17,604 bases of DNA from CAYIYO01 sp964367715 (GCA_964367715.1 CAYIYO010000037.1:1-17604); one strand, 5' to 3'. Positions 5,543-13,634 are shown, counted from the stretch's first letter. A program made the numbers and translations. Notes: generated from the letters alone by a model not told the origin.

Positions 5543-5706
5543 TATACACAAGTGAAATCAAGAATCGGTTTTTAAGCGATGTGAAAGCTCCCGCGATTCA
5601 CCGATCGAAAGTCGTTTAATATTAATAATATGAACCGACTTTCGATCGGTGAATCCCGGGGCTTTGACATGCTTAAAAAGCCAATTTTTGAATTCACTTG
5701 TGTATA
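5543..5706. mobile_element. 164-bp fully palindromic MITE-like element
   Basis: The whole element is one imperfect palindrome. Arms of about 72 bases start TATACACAAGTGAA and meet at a 21-base AT-rich loop (5615-5635). The innermost 18 bases of each arm, starting GATTCACCGATCGAAAG, are perfect inverses. It codes for nothing. The outer ends reappear exactly in a 48-bp copy at 11374-11421, so this is a dispersed repeat rather than a one-off hairpin. The terminal TATA could include a TA target duplication, as in IS630/Tc1-type elements, but no transposase is present in the window. It ends six bases past the nadK stop codon and may act as its transcription end. Confidence 0.8.
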
Positions 5707-5712
5707 AACGGA

Positions 5713-6585
5713 TTAATTATACGGATACTTCAACTTTCCGGTCCAACCCAACTTTTTTCTTAAAGTCGAGTAATAATCATGATTCGGAAGCTGAATTAAT
5801 TTGTATCGACGCTCCGATCGCGAAATGTGAAACACATCGCCGGTCCTCATCGATAAATTGGGAAAACCATCATACGACACTTCAATCGGTTGATAAGAAC
5901 TGGTGTATTGCACCTGAATTTCCTTCTTTGGCATCAATACAATCGGTCGATTCGAAATGGTATGAGGGCAGATAGGTGTGATCACAAACGCCTCAAGCTC
6001 AGGACTTAAGATCGGTCCACCCGCCGCCAAAGAATACGCAGTCGACCCACTCGGCGTCGATACAATAATTCCATCCGCAGAAAACGTATTCAAATAAATA
6101 CCGTCAATATGAATGGTCAAATCGATCAAACAAGGATTCTTCGCCCGATGAAACACAATCTCGTTGATCGCAAAGCACCCTTCCCCATTAGAGCCATACC
6201 CTTGCATCATCAAGCGATCTTGAACAGTAAAGTTTTTTTTTAATAAATCTTCCAAGGCGGGATAGATCTCCGTCAAAGGAACATCCGCCATAAAACCCAA
6301 GCTACCCAAATTAATTCCCACAATTGGAACATCCAAATGGCTATACTTTTGCACCAACCGTAAAATCGTTCCGTCGCCACCCAGTGAAATCATCATTTCA
6401 ATGGAATCGGTCTCCACACTCGAAATGGGAAGCGCACCAATCTGCTCGGCCTCCTCATCCTCAGTCACGACAACAACATCACGTCCGGCAAGATATTCCC
6501 TAATCCCTATCGCAATACTTGTCGACTCGCGCTTGCTCACATTCGGAAAAAGGGCAAACACTTTTTTTTTCGCTGGCGCTGTCAC
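5713..6585 (-). CDS. nadK: NAD kinase
   Basis: Phosphorylates NAD to NADP, the only route to NADP, in the cytoplasm. The 290 residues have the family landmarks: SLGGDGTILR (67-76, nucleotide-binding GGDG), NLGSLGFMADV (92-102), Asn141-Glu142 in the NE motif, and the diagnostic DGIIVSTPSGSTAYSLAAGG (171-190). It begins with GTG at 6585, with GGGGTG about ten bases upstream, 36 bases after the dxs stop. It is the last gene of the xseA-xseB-dxs-nadK run. Two nine-base A tracts, one at codons 6-8 and one near residue 115-118, are places where polymerase slippage could occur. The stop lies six bases from a palindromic element. Confidence 0.95.
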   Translation of the reverse strand: MTAPAKKKVFALFPNVSKRESTSIAIGIREYLAGRDVVVVTEDEEAEQIGALPISSVETDSIEMMISLGGDGTILRLVQKYSHLDVPIVGINLGSLGFMADVPLTEIYPALEDLLKKNFTVQDRLMMQGYGSNGEGCFAINEIVFHRAKNPCLIDLTIHIDGIYLNTFSADGIIVSTPSGSTAYSLAAGGPILSPELEAFVITPICPHTISNRPIVLMPKKEIQVQYTSSYQPIEVSYDGFPNLSMRTGDVFHISRSERRYKLIQLPNHDYYSTLRKKLGWTGKLKYPYN

Positions 6586-6621
6586 GGAATCACTTCACCC
6601 CTGAAATAGTTAGGATTGCCT

Positions 6622-8529
6622 TCATTTGCATTCGATCGCATCGGTCTTGCTCAACTGGAATTCGCGGCAAATACGCTCGGCAATTTTTGCCGGGGATAAT
6701 CCCAGCTCATTCATTAATTCCTTGTGGGATCCCTGCTCGACAAAGGTTTCAGGAATACCAAAGTTTAAAATAGAGATATCAGTATACCCATTTGCCATCA
6801 AGAAATTATTTATGATCGCACCCATACCCGACACTAAAGAGTGTTCTTCAATGGTCACCACCTGGGTATGATCGACCAAAAGGCGGCAAAGGAGCTCGGT
6901 ATCCAACGGTTTAACGAAGACAGGATCCATAATAGTAGGATCACACCCATACGTACTAAGTATGTTACTGACCTGAAACGCAGTCTCTGAAAGGTGTCCC
7001 AAGGCAATGATCAGCATCTTTTTCCCTTGATGCAAGACCTCTCCTTTTCCCATTTCACGGTAACATAGAGGGGAGTCAGGTTCTTCTGTCGCAAGATTGG
7101 GATAACGGATCGCCGCCGGACGCTTCCAGGAATGTGCCGACTCCAGCAGTTCTTTCAGCACATGCCCATCCCTTGGCTGCGCAATGACCATATTCGGCAT
7201 CGCATTCAAAAATGAGATGTCGTAAATGCCATTATGCGTCTGCCCATCACCCCCCGCAACTCCGGCGCGGTCGATCGCAAATACTACGGGCAACTCCTGT
7301 AAACACACGTCATGGAACACGTTATCAAAGGCACGCTGCAAAAAGGTCGAATAAATCGACGCCACCACTTTCATCTTCCCACCATGGGCAATTCCCCCGC
7401 AGTAGGTGATGGCATGCGACTCGGCAATGCCGACATCAATACACCGTTCCGGATACCGCTTCATCAATTCGTCGAGGCTCGATCCGGCTGACATCGCAGG
7501 CGTCACAGTAATCAGGGTCGGATCCCTCTCCGCCATCTTAAGGATATGCTGTCCAAAAATTTTAGGAAAAGTGGGTTTGTTAATAGGGGTCGGATGAAAC
7601 TTACAAGTATCAATGCAGAAAGGCTTTGCTCCATGCCAGACTACCGGATTCTGTATCGCCTCCTCCATTCCCTGACCCTTATTTGTCAACACATGCAAAA
7701 TGACGGGCCAGGTCGACTCTTTAACACCTTGAAGAGCGTGAATAATTGCTCCGACATCATGCCCATCAATCGGTCCAATATAAGAAAGACCATACTGCTC
7801 AAAAAATGCAGCAGGGCTCACAAGGTTTTTTATCGACTCCGCAATTTTATGCCCCTGCTTGGACAACACGGTTCCACATCCCGGCAACTTCGACACTAAT
7901 GTATCCAACTCCTGATACAAACGTGTGGTCGTCGGATGGTTAATCATGCGGCTCAAAATGCGCGTAATTGCACCAACATTTTGCGAAATCGACATCTTGT
8001 TGTCGTTCAAAATAACGATCAACCGTTTCATATCCCGAGAAATGTTATTCAATGCCTCTAAAGAGACCCCACAGGTCAATGTGGCATCACCAATAATAGG
8101 AATGATATAATCATCTTCACCTTTAAGGTCACGCGTTTTCGCCATTCCCAACGCCAAGGAAATCGCTGTCCCTGCATGGCCGGCATGAAAATGGTCGTGC
8201 ACAGACTCTTTTGGATGTGTAAATCCCGATAATCCTTTGTATTGGCGCAACCCTTCAAACCCCGCATTGCGGCCTGTCAACATCTTGTGAACATAGGATT
8301 GATGGCTGACATCCCACAAAAACTTGTCGTTAGGGGAGTTGAATACTTTATGCAGCGCCAGCGTCAATTCGACAATACCTAAATTTGAAGCGAGATGTCC
8401 CCCCTTTGATGAGGTGACTTCAATAATACGTTTACGAATCTCTAACGCAAGCTCTTCAAGCTGCGGAATAGCCATCTCTTTCAACGCTTCAGGAGAAGAA
8501 ATTGTATCCAAAAGGGGAGTGGAGGTCAT
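6622..8529 (-). CDS. dxs: 1-deoxy-D-xylulose-5-phosphate synthase
   Basis: Thiamine-diphosphate enzyme that condenses pyruvate and glyceraldehyde 3-phosphate, the first step of the MEP isoprenoid pathway. The 635 residues include GGHLASNLG (43-51), WDVSHQSYVHKMLTGR (72-87), the thiamine-binding stretch PIIGDATLTCG with Asn175 downstream, IDVGIAESHAI with the catalytic Glu, DRAGVAGGDGQTHNG, and a C-terminal transketolase domain. The usual GDG of the thiamine motif is GDA here. I prefer the ATG at 8529, four bases after the xseB stop with GGGG upstream, over a GTG 15 bases earlier that overlaps xseB. Isoprenoid synthesis by MEP is normal for Chlamydiae. It is translated in an operon with xseA and xseB, as in many bacteria. 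Confidence 0.95.
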   Translation of the reverse strand: MTSTPLLDTISSPEALKEMAIPQLEELALEIRKRIIEVTSSKGGHLASNLGIVELTLALHKVFNSPNDKFLWDVSHQSYVHKMLTGRNAGFEGLRQYKGLSGFTHPKESVHDHFHAGHAGTAISLALGMAKTRDLKGEDDYIIPIIGDATLTCGVSLEALNNISRDMKRLIVILNDNKMSISQNVGAITRILSRMINHPTTTRLYQELDTLVSKLPGCGTVLSKQGHKIAESIKNLVSPAAFFEQYGLSYIGPIDGHDVGAIIHALQGVKESTWPVILHVLTNKGQGMEEAIQNPVVWHGAKPFCIDTCKFHPTPINKPTFPKIFGQHILKMAERDPTLITVTPAMSAGSSLDELMKRYPERCIDVGIAESHAITYCGGIAHGGKMKVVASIYSTFLQRAFDNVFHDVCLQELPVVFAIDRAGVAGGDGQTHNGIYDISFLNAMPNMVIAQPRDGHVLKELLESAHSWKRPAAIRYPNLATEEPDSPLCYREMGKGEVLHQGKKMLIIALGHLSETAFQVSNILSTYGCDPTIMDPVFVKPLDTELLCRLLVDHTQVVTIEEHSLVSGMGAIINNFLMANGYTDISILNFGIPETFVEQGSHKELMNELGLSPAKIAERICREFQLSKTDAIECK

Positions 8530-8533
8530 TAAA

Positions 8534-8815
8534 TTATTCCCCACTTTGTGTCGAAGAAGGATTAAAAGGTTGGGTCAGCGGCTTATTATCCTCGCCAAGA
8601 ACAAGTTCTCCATTACGCTTTTTAATCAAAATCTCAATTTTTTGCTCGGCCTCGGTCAAACGCTTTCCACAATTGCAAATCAACGCGTCCGCCTCTTCAT
8701 AAAGCTTTAAGGATTGATCCAACGGCACACTACCAGAATTCAATTTTTCTAAAATTTCTTCCAATCGCGCATAAGCAGCTTCGAAGCTTATCTCTGAATT
8801 TTCTTTTTTACTCAC
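8534..8815 (-). CDS. xseB: exodeoxyribonuclease VII small subunit
   Basis: The 93-residue small subunit of Exo VII, which degrades single-stranded DNA and binds the large subunit in several copies. The family core is clear: ISFEAAYARLEEILEKLNSG (9-28), then LDQSLKLYEEADALI and the CGKRLTEAEQKIEIL helix. Start is GTG, overlapping the xseA TGA by four bases (GTGA), which indicates translational coupling. The C-terminal tail after about residue 65 is not conserved in the family. Confidence 0.93.
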   Translation of the reverse strand: MSKKENSEISFEAAYARLEEILEKLNSGSVPLDQSLKLYEEADALICNCGKRLTEAEQKIEILIKKRNGELVLGEDNKPLTQPFNPSSTQSGE

Positions 8816-10182
8816 TTTGGGAACACTTTTTTAACGGTTGTTAAGGCCTCTCCATCCATCATCATCAGACGGATTTCTTGCGCGACTTCGATTTCACGTA
8901 CAGACTTTATAACCGTTCCTTCCTTTTCAGAAAAGAGGATACTATAGCCGTTTTTTAATAAATTTTTGGGGTCAATCGCCTTCAATGTCGCTGCAGTGGC
9001 ATTTAAATGTTGATGGCGTTGGCGAATCAAATGGCGCATCGCATGGTCGATTCCTCGTTGCCAATTGTCAAGTTTTTGTTTTAAAAATGCGATCTGCGCA
9101 GTAGGCTTTAACGAATGCAGCAACTGCTTTTTCCCCCGCATCATCACCTGCTTGTGCTTCAACTCCGCAACAACTACTCCATCAATATCCGCTCGTAAAT
9201 GATCCAACTTCTGCATCCACGGTCCCAGCAACGCATAAGGGGTCGTGAAAACTGGATGCCGCACAATGCCATTCAGCTGATGCCTTAGATGCCGCACCTG
9301 CTGAAATCCTGTCTGCTGCAGTCGTCGCTGCAGTTGAGTCAAATGGTCCAGCTGCTGCGCGCGCTCTGCAATCACAATCTCCGCCGCAGCCGAAGGCGTC
9401 GGCGCTCTCACGTCCGCAACATACTCGGCAATGCAATGGTCACTCTCATGCCCAACTGCACAAATGATAGGAATCACACTATTAAAAACCGCTTCCGCTA
9501 CACACTCTTCATTGAACGCCCATAAATCTTCAATGCTACCACCCCCTCGTCCAATGATCATCACATCGACAAGCCCGCTTTCGTTAAATTGTCGGATCGC
9601 TTGCGCAATCTCCGTAGCCGCCCCTTCTCCCTGGACTTTGACGGGATTTAAAATCAAATGAAATCCGGAAAATCTTCTTTTTAAGACATTAAGAATATCC
9701 TGAATGACGGCACCAGTCGGACTCGTCACGACCCCAATGCATTTAGGAAACTTAGGAATCGCCTTCTTATGCTCTTTCTTAAACCAACCCTTTTTATGAA
9801 TCTTTGCCTTAAGTTCTTCCAATTTAATGAGAAGCTCTCCGATTCCCACCTGCCGGAGCTCCCGCACCAACAGCTGGTACCTTCCACTCGCGGCGTAGAC
9901 GTTGACTTCCGCTCGCACAACGACATTGTCCCCATCCTTCGGCAACACTTTCAACGCCGTGGCATCCCCACGAAACATCACAGCAGAGATCTGACTTTCG
10001 GCATCCTTTAAAGAAAAGTATAAGTGTCCCGAGCTCTGTCTCTTGAAATTACTAATTTCTCCCTGAATCCAGACTTTTGGAAAAGAAGATTCAAGGCAAA
10101 GCTTGATAGCAGTCGTCAGTTGTGACACACTAAGGACGGGAACGTCTTTTTCCACGGTAGAGGAGGGGATTGAATGGTTCAT
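8812..10182 (-). CDS. xseA: exodeoxyribonuclease VII large subunit
   Basis: Catalytic subunit of Exo VII, which cuts single-stranded DNA into oligonucleotides during repair. The 456 residues show an N-terminal OB-fold (about 16-115, with VWIQGEISNFKRQSSGHLYF), the catalytic domain with IGRGGGSIEDLWAFNEE, and AVGHESDHCIAEYVADVRAPTPSAAAE. A long helical, coiled-coil region (about 285-400) and a C-terminal beta segment with KNGYSILF follow. The start ATG at 10182 lacks a clear Shine-Dalgarno sequence, but the first conserved strand begins only about 16 residues later, so the start cannot be far off. It is transcribed away from tpiA and leads the four-gene operon. I recall a tpi-xseA-xseB-dxs neighbourhood in Chlamydia. 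Confidence 0.94.
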   Translation of the reverse strand: MNHSIPSSTVEKDVPVLSVSQLTTAIKLCLESSFPKVWIQGEISNFKRQSSGHLYFSLKDAESQISAVMFRGDATALKVLPKDGDNVVVRAEVNVYAASGRYQLLVRELRQVGIGELLIKLEELKAKIHKKGWFKKEHKKAIPKFPKCIGVVTSPTGAVIQDILNVLKRRFSGFHLILNPVKVQGEGAATEIAQAIRQFNESGLVDVMIIGRGGGSIEDLWAFNEECVAEAVFNSVIPIICAVGHESDHCIAEYVADVRAPTPSAAAEIVIAERAQQLDHLTQLQRRLQQTGFQQVRHLRHQLNGIVRHPVFTTPYALLGPWMQKLDHLRADIDGVVVAELKHKQVMMRGKKQLLHSLKPTAQIAFLKQKLDNWQRGIDHAMRHLIRQRHQHLNATAATLKAIDPKNLLKNGYSILFSEKEGTVIKSVREIEVAQEIRLMMMDGEALTTVKKVFPK

Positions 10183-10240
10183 AGTGCAGAAGAGAGTAAC
10201 GGATTTTTATCAAGAGATCAAGAGGTTCGTGCTTTTCCTG

Positions 10241-10269
10241 TTGAAAGTCATTTGTTACCATTCTATAAT
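10241..10269 (+). promoter_or_regulatory. promoter of tpiA-secG
   Basis: TTGAAA (10241-10246), a 17-base spacer and a perfect TATAAT (10264-10269) form a strong housekeeping promoter. Transcription would start near 10276, leaving a leader of about 22 bases before the tpiA ATG. It lies in the 115-base gap between the divergent xseA and tpiA genes. Confidence 0.75.
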
Positions 10270-10297
10270 AAAACATTATATAAATTGGGATTAAACA

Positions 10298-11065
10298 ATG
10301 ACTGACTTCACCCGGCCAATCATCATCGCAGGAAACTGGAAGATGTACAAAACTACCGAAGAAGCACGCCTATTTATTAAAGAACTTACCCCAAAAGTCG
10401 CGGAATCGCTCTCTCAAGTTTTTCTAGCCGTTCCTTATACTACCATCAAAGACGCTGCCGAAGAAGCCACGGGCTCACGGATCACTATCGGCAGCCAAAA
10501 TATGAACGATGCCAGCGAAGGTGCCTTCACCGGTGAAATTGCCGCCAAAATGCTTCTCGATGTCGGCGCGCGCTTCGTCATCCTCGGCCACTCCGAACGC
10601 CGCACACTATTCAATGAAACCAACGCTTTCATCAATCGCAAAGTCCTCGCCGCACTAAAAGATGGTCTACGCCCTCTCCTTTGCGTTGGCGAACAACTAA
10701 AAGACCGCGAAGAAAAGAAATTTCAAGAGGTCGTAAAAGAACAACTCACCGCCTGTCTCGAAGGGGTCTCCTCAGAACAAATGCGCAAGGTCATCATCGC
10801 CTACGAACCCGTATGGGCCATCGGCACCGGCCTCAACGCCTCTCCTGACAACGCACAAGAGATGCACCGCTTTTGCCGCACTTTTATCGGCGATACCTTC
10901 GGTCAAGAAGTCGCCAACCATGCTCTTATCCTCTACGGTGGATCAGTAAAACCAGAAAATGCCCGCGCACTAATGCTTGAGCCCGATATCGATGGTCTCC
11001 TTATTGGCGGCGCCTCGCTGTCGGCTGACGCCTTCAGCAAAATCGTAAACTTTCAAAATTTGTAA
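10298..11065 (+). CDS. tpiA: triosephosphate isomerase
   Basis: Interconverts dihydroxyacetone phosphate and glyceraldehyde 3-phosphate in glycolysis, the latter also being a substrate of Dxs encoded nearby. The 255 residues are the family's normal length and carry all catalytic residues: Lys15 in AGNWKMYKT, His98 in ILGHSERR, and Glu170 in IAYEPVWAIGTG (the PROSITE signature). The phosphate-binding loops LYGGSVKPENA and GLLIGGASL are intact. The ribosome site is weak (TGGGA). It is followed after 14 bases by secG, probably on one mRNA. Confidence 0.97.
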   Translation: MTDFTRPIIIAGNWKMYKTTEEARLFIKELTPKVAESLSQVFLAVPYTTIKDAAEEATGSRITIGSQNMNDASEGAFTGEIAAKMLLDVGARFVILGHSERRTLFNETNAFINRKVLAALKDGLRPLLCVGEQLKDREEKKFQEVVKEQLTACLEGVSSEQMRKVIIAYEPVWAIGTGLNASPDNAQEMHRFCRTFIGDTFGQEVANHALILYGGSVKPENARALMLEPDIDGLLIGGASLSADAFSKIVNFQNL

Positions 11066-11079
11066 AATTAAGGTTATCC

Positions 11080-11373
11080 ATGACAACAATTATTTACTTC
11101 GCAGCCATCATCCTTTTCATGCTCCTTTGCATGGTCCTTTGCTTTGTTGTCCTCATCCAAGAAAGCAAAACAACCGGTCTAGGCGCCTCTTTCGGAGGCG
11201 ACGCAGGCGACTCTCTCTTCGGCACCTCAACACCCGATGTGTTAAAGAAATTTACAGGATGGCTCGCATTTGTTTTTCTTGCCTCCTGCGTTCTCCTTTC
11301 TGTATGGACCTCCTCGATCGGCCAGACAAAAGAAGTCTCCTCTCCTTTTACAAATGAAGAAATTCAGGAATAG
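11080..11373 (+). CDS. secG: preprotein translocase subunit SecG
   Basis: A 97-residue small subunit of the SecYEG channel in the inner membrane. Two membrane helices are visible (about residues 3-25 and 53-76). Between them lies the conserved cytoplasmic loop VLIQESKTTGLGASFGGDAG, followed by the SLFG motif that is typical of SecG. AAGG is placed about eight bases before the ATG. tpiA-secG is a common bacterial gene pair. The TAG stop is directly abutted by the 48-bp palindromic element. Confidence 0.92.
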   Translation: MTTIIYFAAIILFMLLCMVLCFVVLIQESKTTGLGASFGGDAGDSLFGTSTPDVLKKFTGWLAFVFLASCVLLSVWTSSIGQTKEVSSPFTNEEIQE

Positions 11374-11421
11374 TATACACAAGTGAAATCAAGAATCGGT
11401 TTTTGAATTCACTTGTGTATA
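11374..11421. mobile_element. 48-bp internally deleted copy of the palindromic element
   Basis: The first 31 bases equal the left end of the element at 5543 and the last 17 equal its right end. The missing 116 bases lie exactly between two TTTTT direct repeats of the long copy (5569-5573 and 5685-5689), so this is a deletion derivative. The remaining ends still form a 17-of-18 inverted repeat, starting TATACACAAGTGAA. It begins at the base after the secG stop codon and may serve as a transcript end. Confidence 0.8.
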
Positions 11422-11432
11422 GAATAATATAA

Positions 11433-11459
11433 ACTGTCTCTTCGTTAAGAAGAGGCAGT
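11433..11459 (+). repeat. stem-loop in the leader of the 530-aa orphan gene
   Basis: ACTGTCTCTTC (11433-11443) and GAAGAGGCAGT (11449-11459) pair around GTTAA, with one U-G pair in plus-strand RNA. It is followed by eight A residues, not T, so it is not an intrinsic terminator for secG. It lies 26 bases before the downstream start codon, and could affect translation or RNA stability. Confidence 0.55.
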
Positions 11460-11484
11460 AAAAAAAAAGGGGACTTTTCTATCG

Positions 11485-13077
11485 ATGTCTTCCATTTATT
11501 ATTGGTTTTTCTCCCCCTCCTATCCACTCTCTTCCGCCCCTAATCCTCCGATAGAAGAGATCCCTATCCAGGTTCTCCAGCTTACAGACTTCGACGGTGT
11601 CACTTCTTCCGCATGCATCCTAAAACAAAGCACGATAGGTAAGTATTTTCTTCATCCACAAGGATCTGAAAAACAACTTTTCCCCGATCAACTACCCTCA
11701 ATCGACCCATGGCCTTCCGCTTGCACCACAGAGGAAGAGTACCAAAGAAAAATCGAATCCTTTAATGGTTTAACCTCCTACAGGCCTTCTGCAATTGCGA
11801 ATCTTCTTAGCGACCTAGCCTTGAATGTCCCACATCCGACCCTTTGCCTGAAGGATAAAGAAGGCAACTCCCATCCACTCTCCAACCAAATGCTGCTAGA
11901 TCTTTGTCGCCGCTCCTTGATCTACGTCAATCGCACCCCCATCTTTCAATCCTCTCCACGCTTTCCACCTGCTATTCCTGATAAAACAGATGCGGAAAAT
12001 GCACAACGGATAGTAGAGCTTTGTCTCGAACAATTAGGCGATGCCGCACTAACAAACCACGCACTGAAGTTAGCCACGCAGGCAACATTGGCGCATTTAT
12101 GCGTCTGTGTGATGACCTATTTTACTAATCCGACTCTTCAACGGTTTCTCTTTTGTACGAATCAAATTCTTTATATTGATAGCGATGCTCTTTTGACAAC
12201 GATCACTTATGAAAGCTACTGGAAGCTCGTTGACATTAAAGAAATTAAGTCACCAAATTTTTTGAAAGCAGAAGTCCGAATCCTGATTGAATCCAACGCT
12301 CTCCGCCAAGGAAAAGCAGAGGACGCTCTCTTAATGGAAAGGATTTCTCCTTTTTATCAAGAGGCTTCTACCGCACGTCAAAGCACTCTCAATCAAGCAG
12401 GCTGGCCCTCTGCCTTATCCACTCAAGAAAAGTATGTAAATGCACTAAAGACTCAAACTGCCGCGACAGAAGAAATCCCCACAATTTTAATTAAATCATT
12501 AATCAAAAGACAGGTCGCATCAGAAATGCCCACCGCACTTGAAACATTTGATAATTTTTCAGCCATGACATTTTTACGTTTCAATGGCGCTTCTATTTTT
12601 TCAGCAAATGAAGAATTCTCTTTAAACGAACAGTGTGCAGAAAAAATAATCACCTCGATCGCTTCTCACAGTAAACTCTCAAAGATAGAAATAAAAAATA
12701 TTCTAGCTTTGGGTGGCAAAGAAATGTACGAATTTACTTTTCTTACCTATCTGTCAAGATATGCAGCAATTGGGTGGGGCGCTCACTTGAGGAATGTGGA
12801 ATATAATTTAGAAATACAAATCAATGGCGAGGGTCTCATGGTACAGCTAGAGTCAATCTGGTCCTTAAATGACCCCACAGAAGAACACGCATTCACTCCA
12901 CTCTACTTTAAAGGCGTCATGACAGCACATTTTCCTTTGTATGCACTTACGCAAGCAGAACAATTCGACGTCTCTGCAACACTCTACACTTCTAAATTTT
13001 TCGAAGCAAAAAGCGATGCACAACAAGCCGACGCCCTCTTCGACTCCTTCGAAGTCATTTCAACAACACCAGAATAG
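11485..13077 (+). CDS. hypothetical protein of 530 residues, no recognised family
   Basis: I recognise no domain. The product has no signal peptide. It starts MSSIYYWFFSPSYPLSSAP and contains mixed helical segments, including a cysteine-bearing hydrophobic stretch ATLAHLCVCVMTYF (about 206-219) that could be buried or membrane-associated. The C-terminal third (about 400-500) has alternating hydrophobic strands (YNLEIQINGEGLMVQLESIW) and ends acidic. The ATG at 11485 has only GGGGA about 13 bases upstream, a weak site. Base use and the length of the frame support a real gene. It stands alone between secG and the convergent def. A lineage-specific chlamydial protein, perhaps a cytosolic effector, is possible but only inferred from its orphan nature. 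Confidence 0.75.
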   Translation: MSSIYYWFFSPSYPLSSAPNPPIEEIPIQVLQLTDFDGVTSSACILKQSTIGKYFLHPQGSEKQLFPDQLPSIDPWPSACTTEEEYQRKIESFNGLTSYRPSAIANLLSDLALNVPHPTLCLKDKEGNSHPLSNQMLLDLCRRSLIYVNRTPIFQSSPRFPPAIPDKTDAENAQRIVELCLEQLGDAALTNHALKLATQATLAHLCVCVMTYFTNPTLQRFLFCTNQILYIDSDALLTTITYESYWKLVDIKEIKSPNFLKAEVRILIESNALRQGKAEDALLMERISPFYQEASTARQSTLNQAGWPSALSTQEKYVNALKTQTAATEEIPTILIKSLIKRQVASEMPTALETFDNFSAMTFLRFNGASIFSANEEFSLNEQCAEKIITSIASHSKLSKIEIKNILALGGKEMYEFTFLTYLSRYAAIGWGAHLRNVEYNLEIQINGEGLMVQLESIWSLNDPTEEHAFTPLYFKGVMTAHFPLYALTQAEQFDVSATLYTSKFFEAKSDAQQADALFDSFEVISTTPE

Positions 13078-13097
13078 CTATACATCGGTATAACTCT

Positions 13098-13634
13098 CTA
13101 TTTCTTCTTGTAAAACTTATTTTTTATTTCGCGCAGCTTAGGCTCGATCTCTATCTTCTCTCTCCCATGAATACGATCGATAAACAACACACCATTGATA
13201 TGATCATTCTCATGCAAAATGCAATGCGCATGTAGCCCAGTAAATTCCTCTTCGAATACCTTGCCCTCTAAATCTGTCGCACGCACACGCACGCGATAAG
13301 GACGCTCAACCTCCCCATATAGCTTCGGAATCGATAAACATCCTTCAGACAAATACGACAGCTCTTCACTGATTTCAAGAATTTCAGGATTAATAAAAAC
13401 GCGAAGCTCTCCCGGAACACTCTCTTCTTCGTCTTTATTTTCGATGTCAAAGCGCGTAATAAATAGACGTAGCGGACGCGACACCTGAGGCGCAGCTAAC
13501 CCAATCCCATTATTGGCCTCCATGGTATCGACCATATCAAGAACGAGTTGACGGATCTCCGCTGTGATCTCAACAACTGGAGCACATTTTTTTCTTAAAA
13601 TTGGATCACCATAATAGGCTAGAGGGAGTTTCAT
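13098..13634 (-). CDS. def: peptide deformylase
   Basis: Removes the formyl group from the N-terminal methionine of new proteins, using an active-site metal. The 178 residues carry the three family motifs: GIGLAAPQ (43-50), EGCLS (97-101, metal ligand Cys99) and HENDH (141-145, ligands His141 and His145, catalytic Glu142). The residue before HENDH is Leu, where many relatives have Gln. I chose the ATG at 13634, with AAGGA about nine bases upstream, because the family starts just before YGDPILR. A longer frame to 13769 adds 45 unrelated residues and runs into the divergent ATPase gene. It is convergent with the 530-aa orphan and 20 bases from its end. Confidence 0.95.
   Translation of the reverse strand: MKLPLAYYGDPILRKKCAPVVEITAEIRQLVLDMVDTMEANNGIGLAAPQVSRPLRLFITRFDIENKDEEESVPGELRVFINPEILEISEELSYLSEGCLSIPKLYGEVERPYRVRVRATDLEGKVFEEEFTGLHAHCILHENDHINGVLFIDRIHGREKIEIEPKLREIKNKFYKKK

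Noticed and set aside
8529..8544. GTG start for dxs, 15 bases upstream of the chosen ATG.
   Set aside because: It overlaps the xseB end by 11 bases and has no ribosome site, while the ATG at 8529 is preceded by GGGG and follows the xseB stop by four bases.
10174..10305. 43-codon plus-strand frame with a perfect AGGAGGGG ribosome site, ending inside the tpiA start (possible leader peptide).
   Set aside because: The strong promoter at 10241-10269 would start transcription inside it, so the tpiA mRNA would not contain its start. Its beginning also overlaps the xseA start on the other strand, and the peptide is unremarkable.
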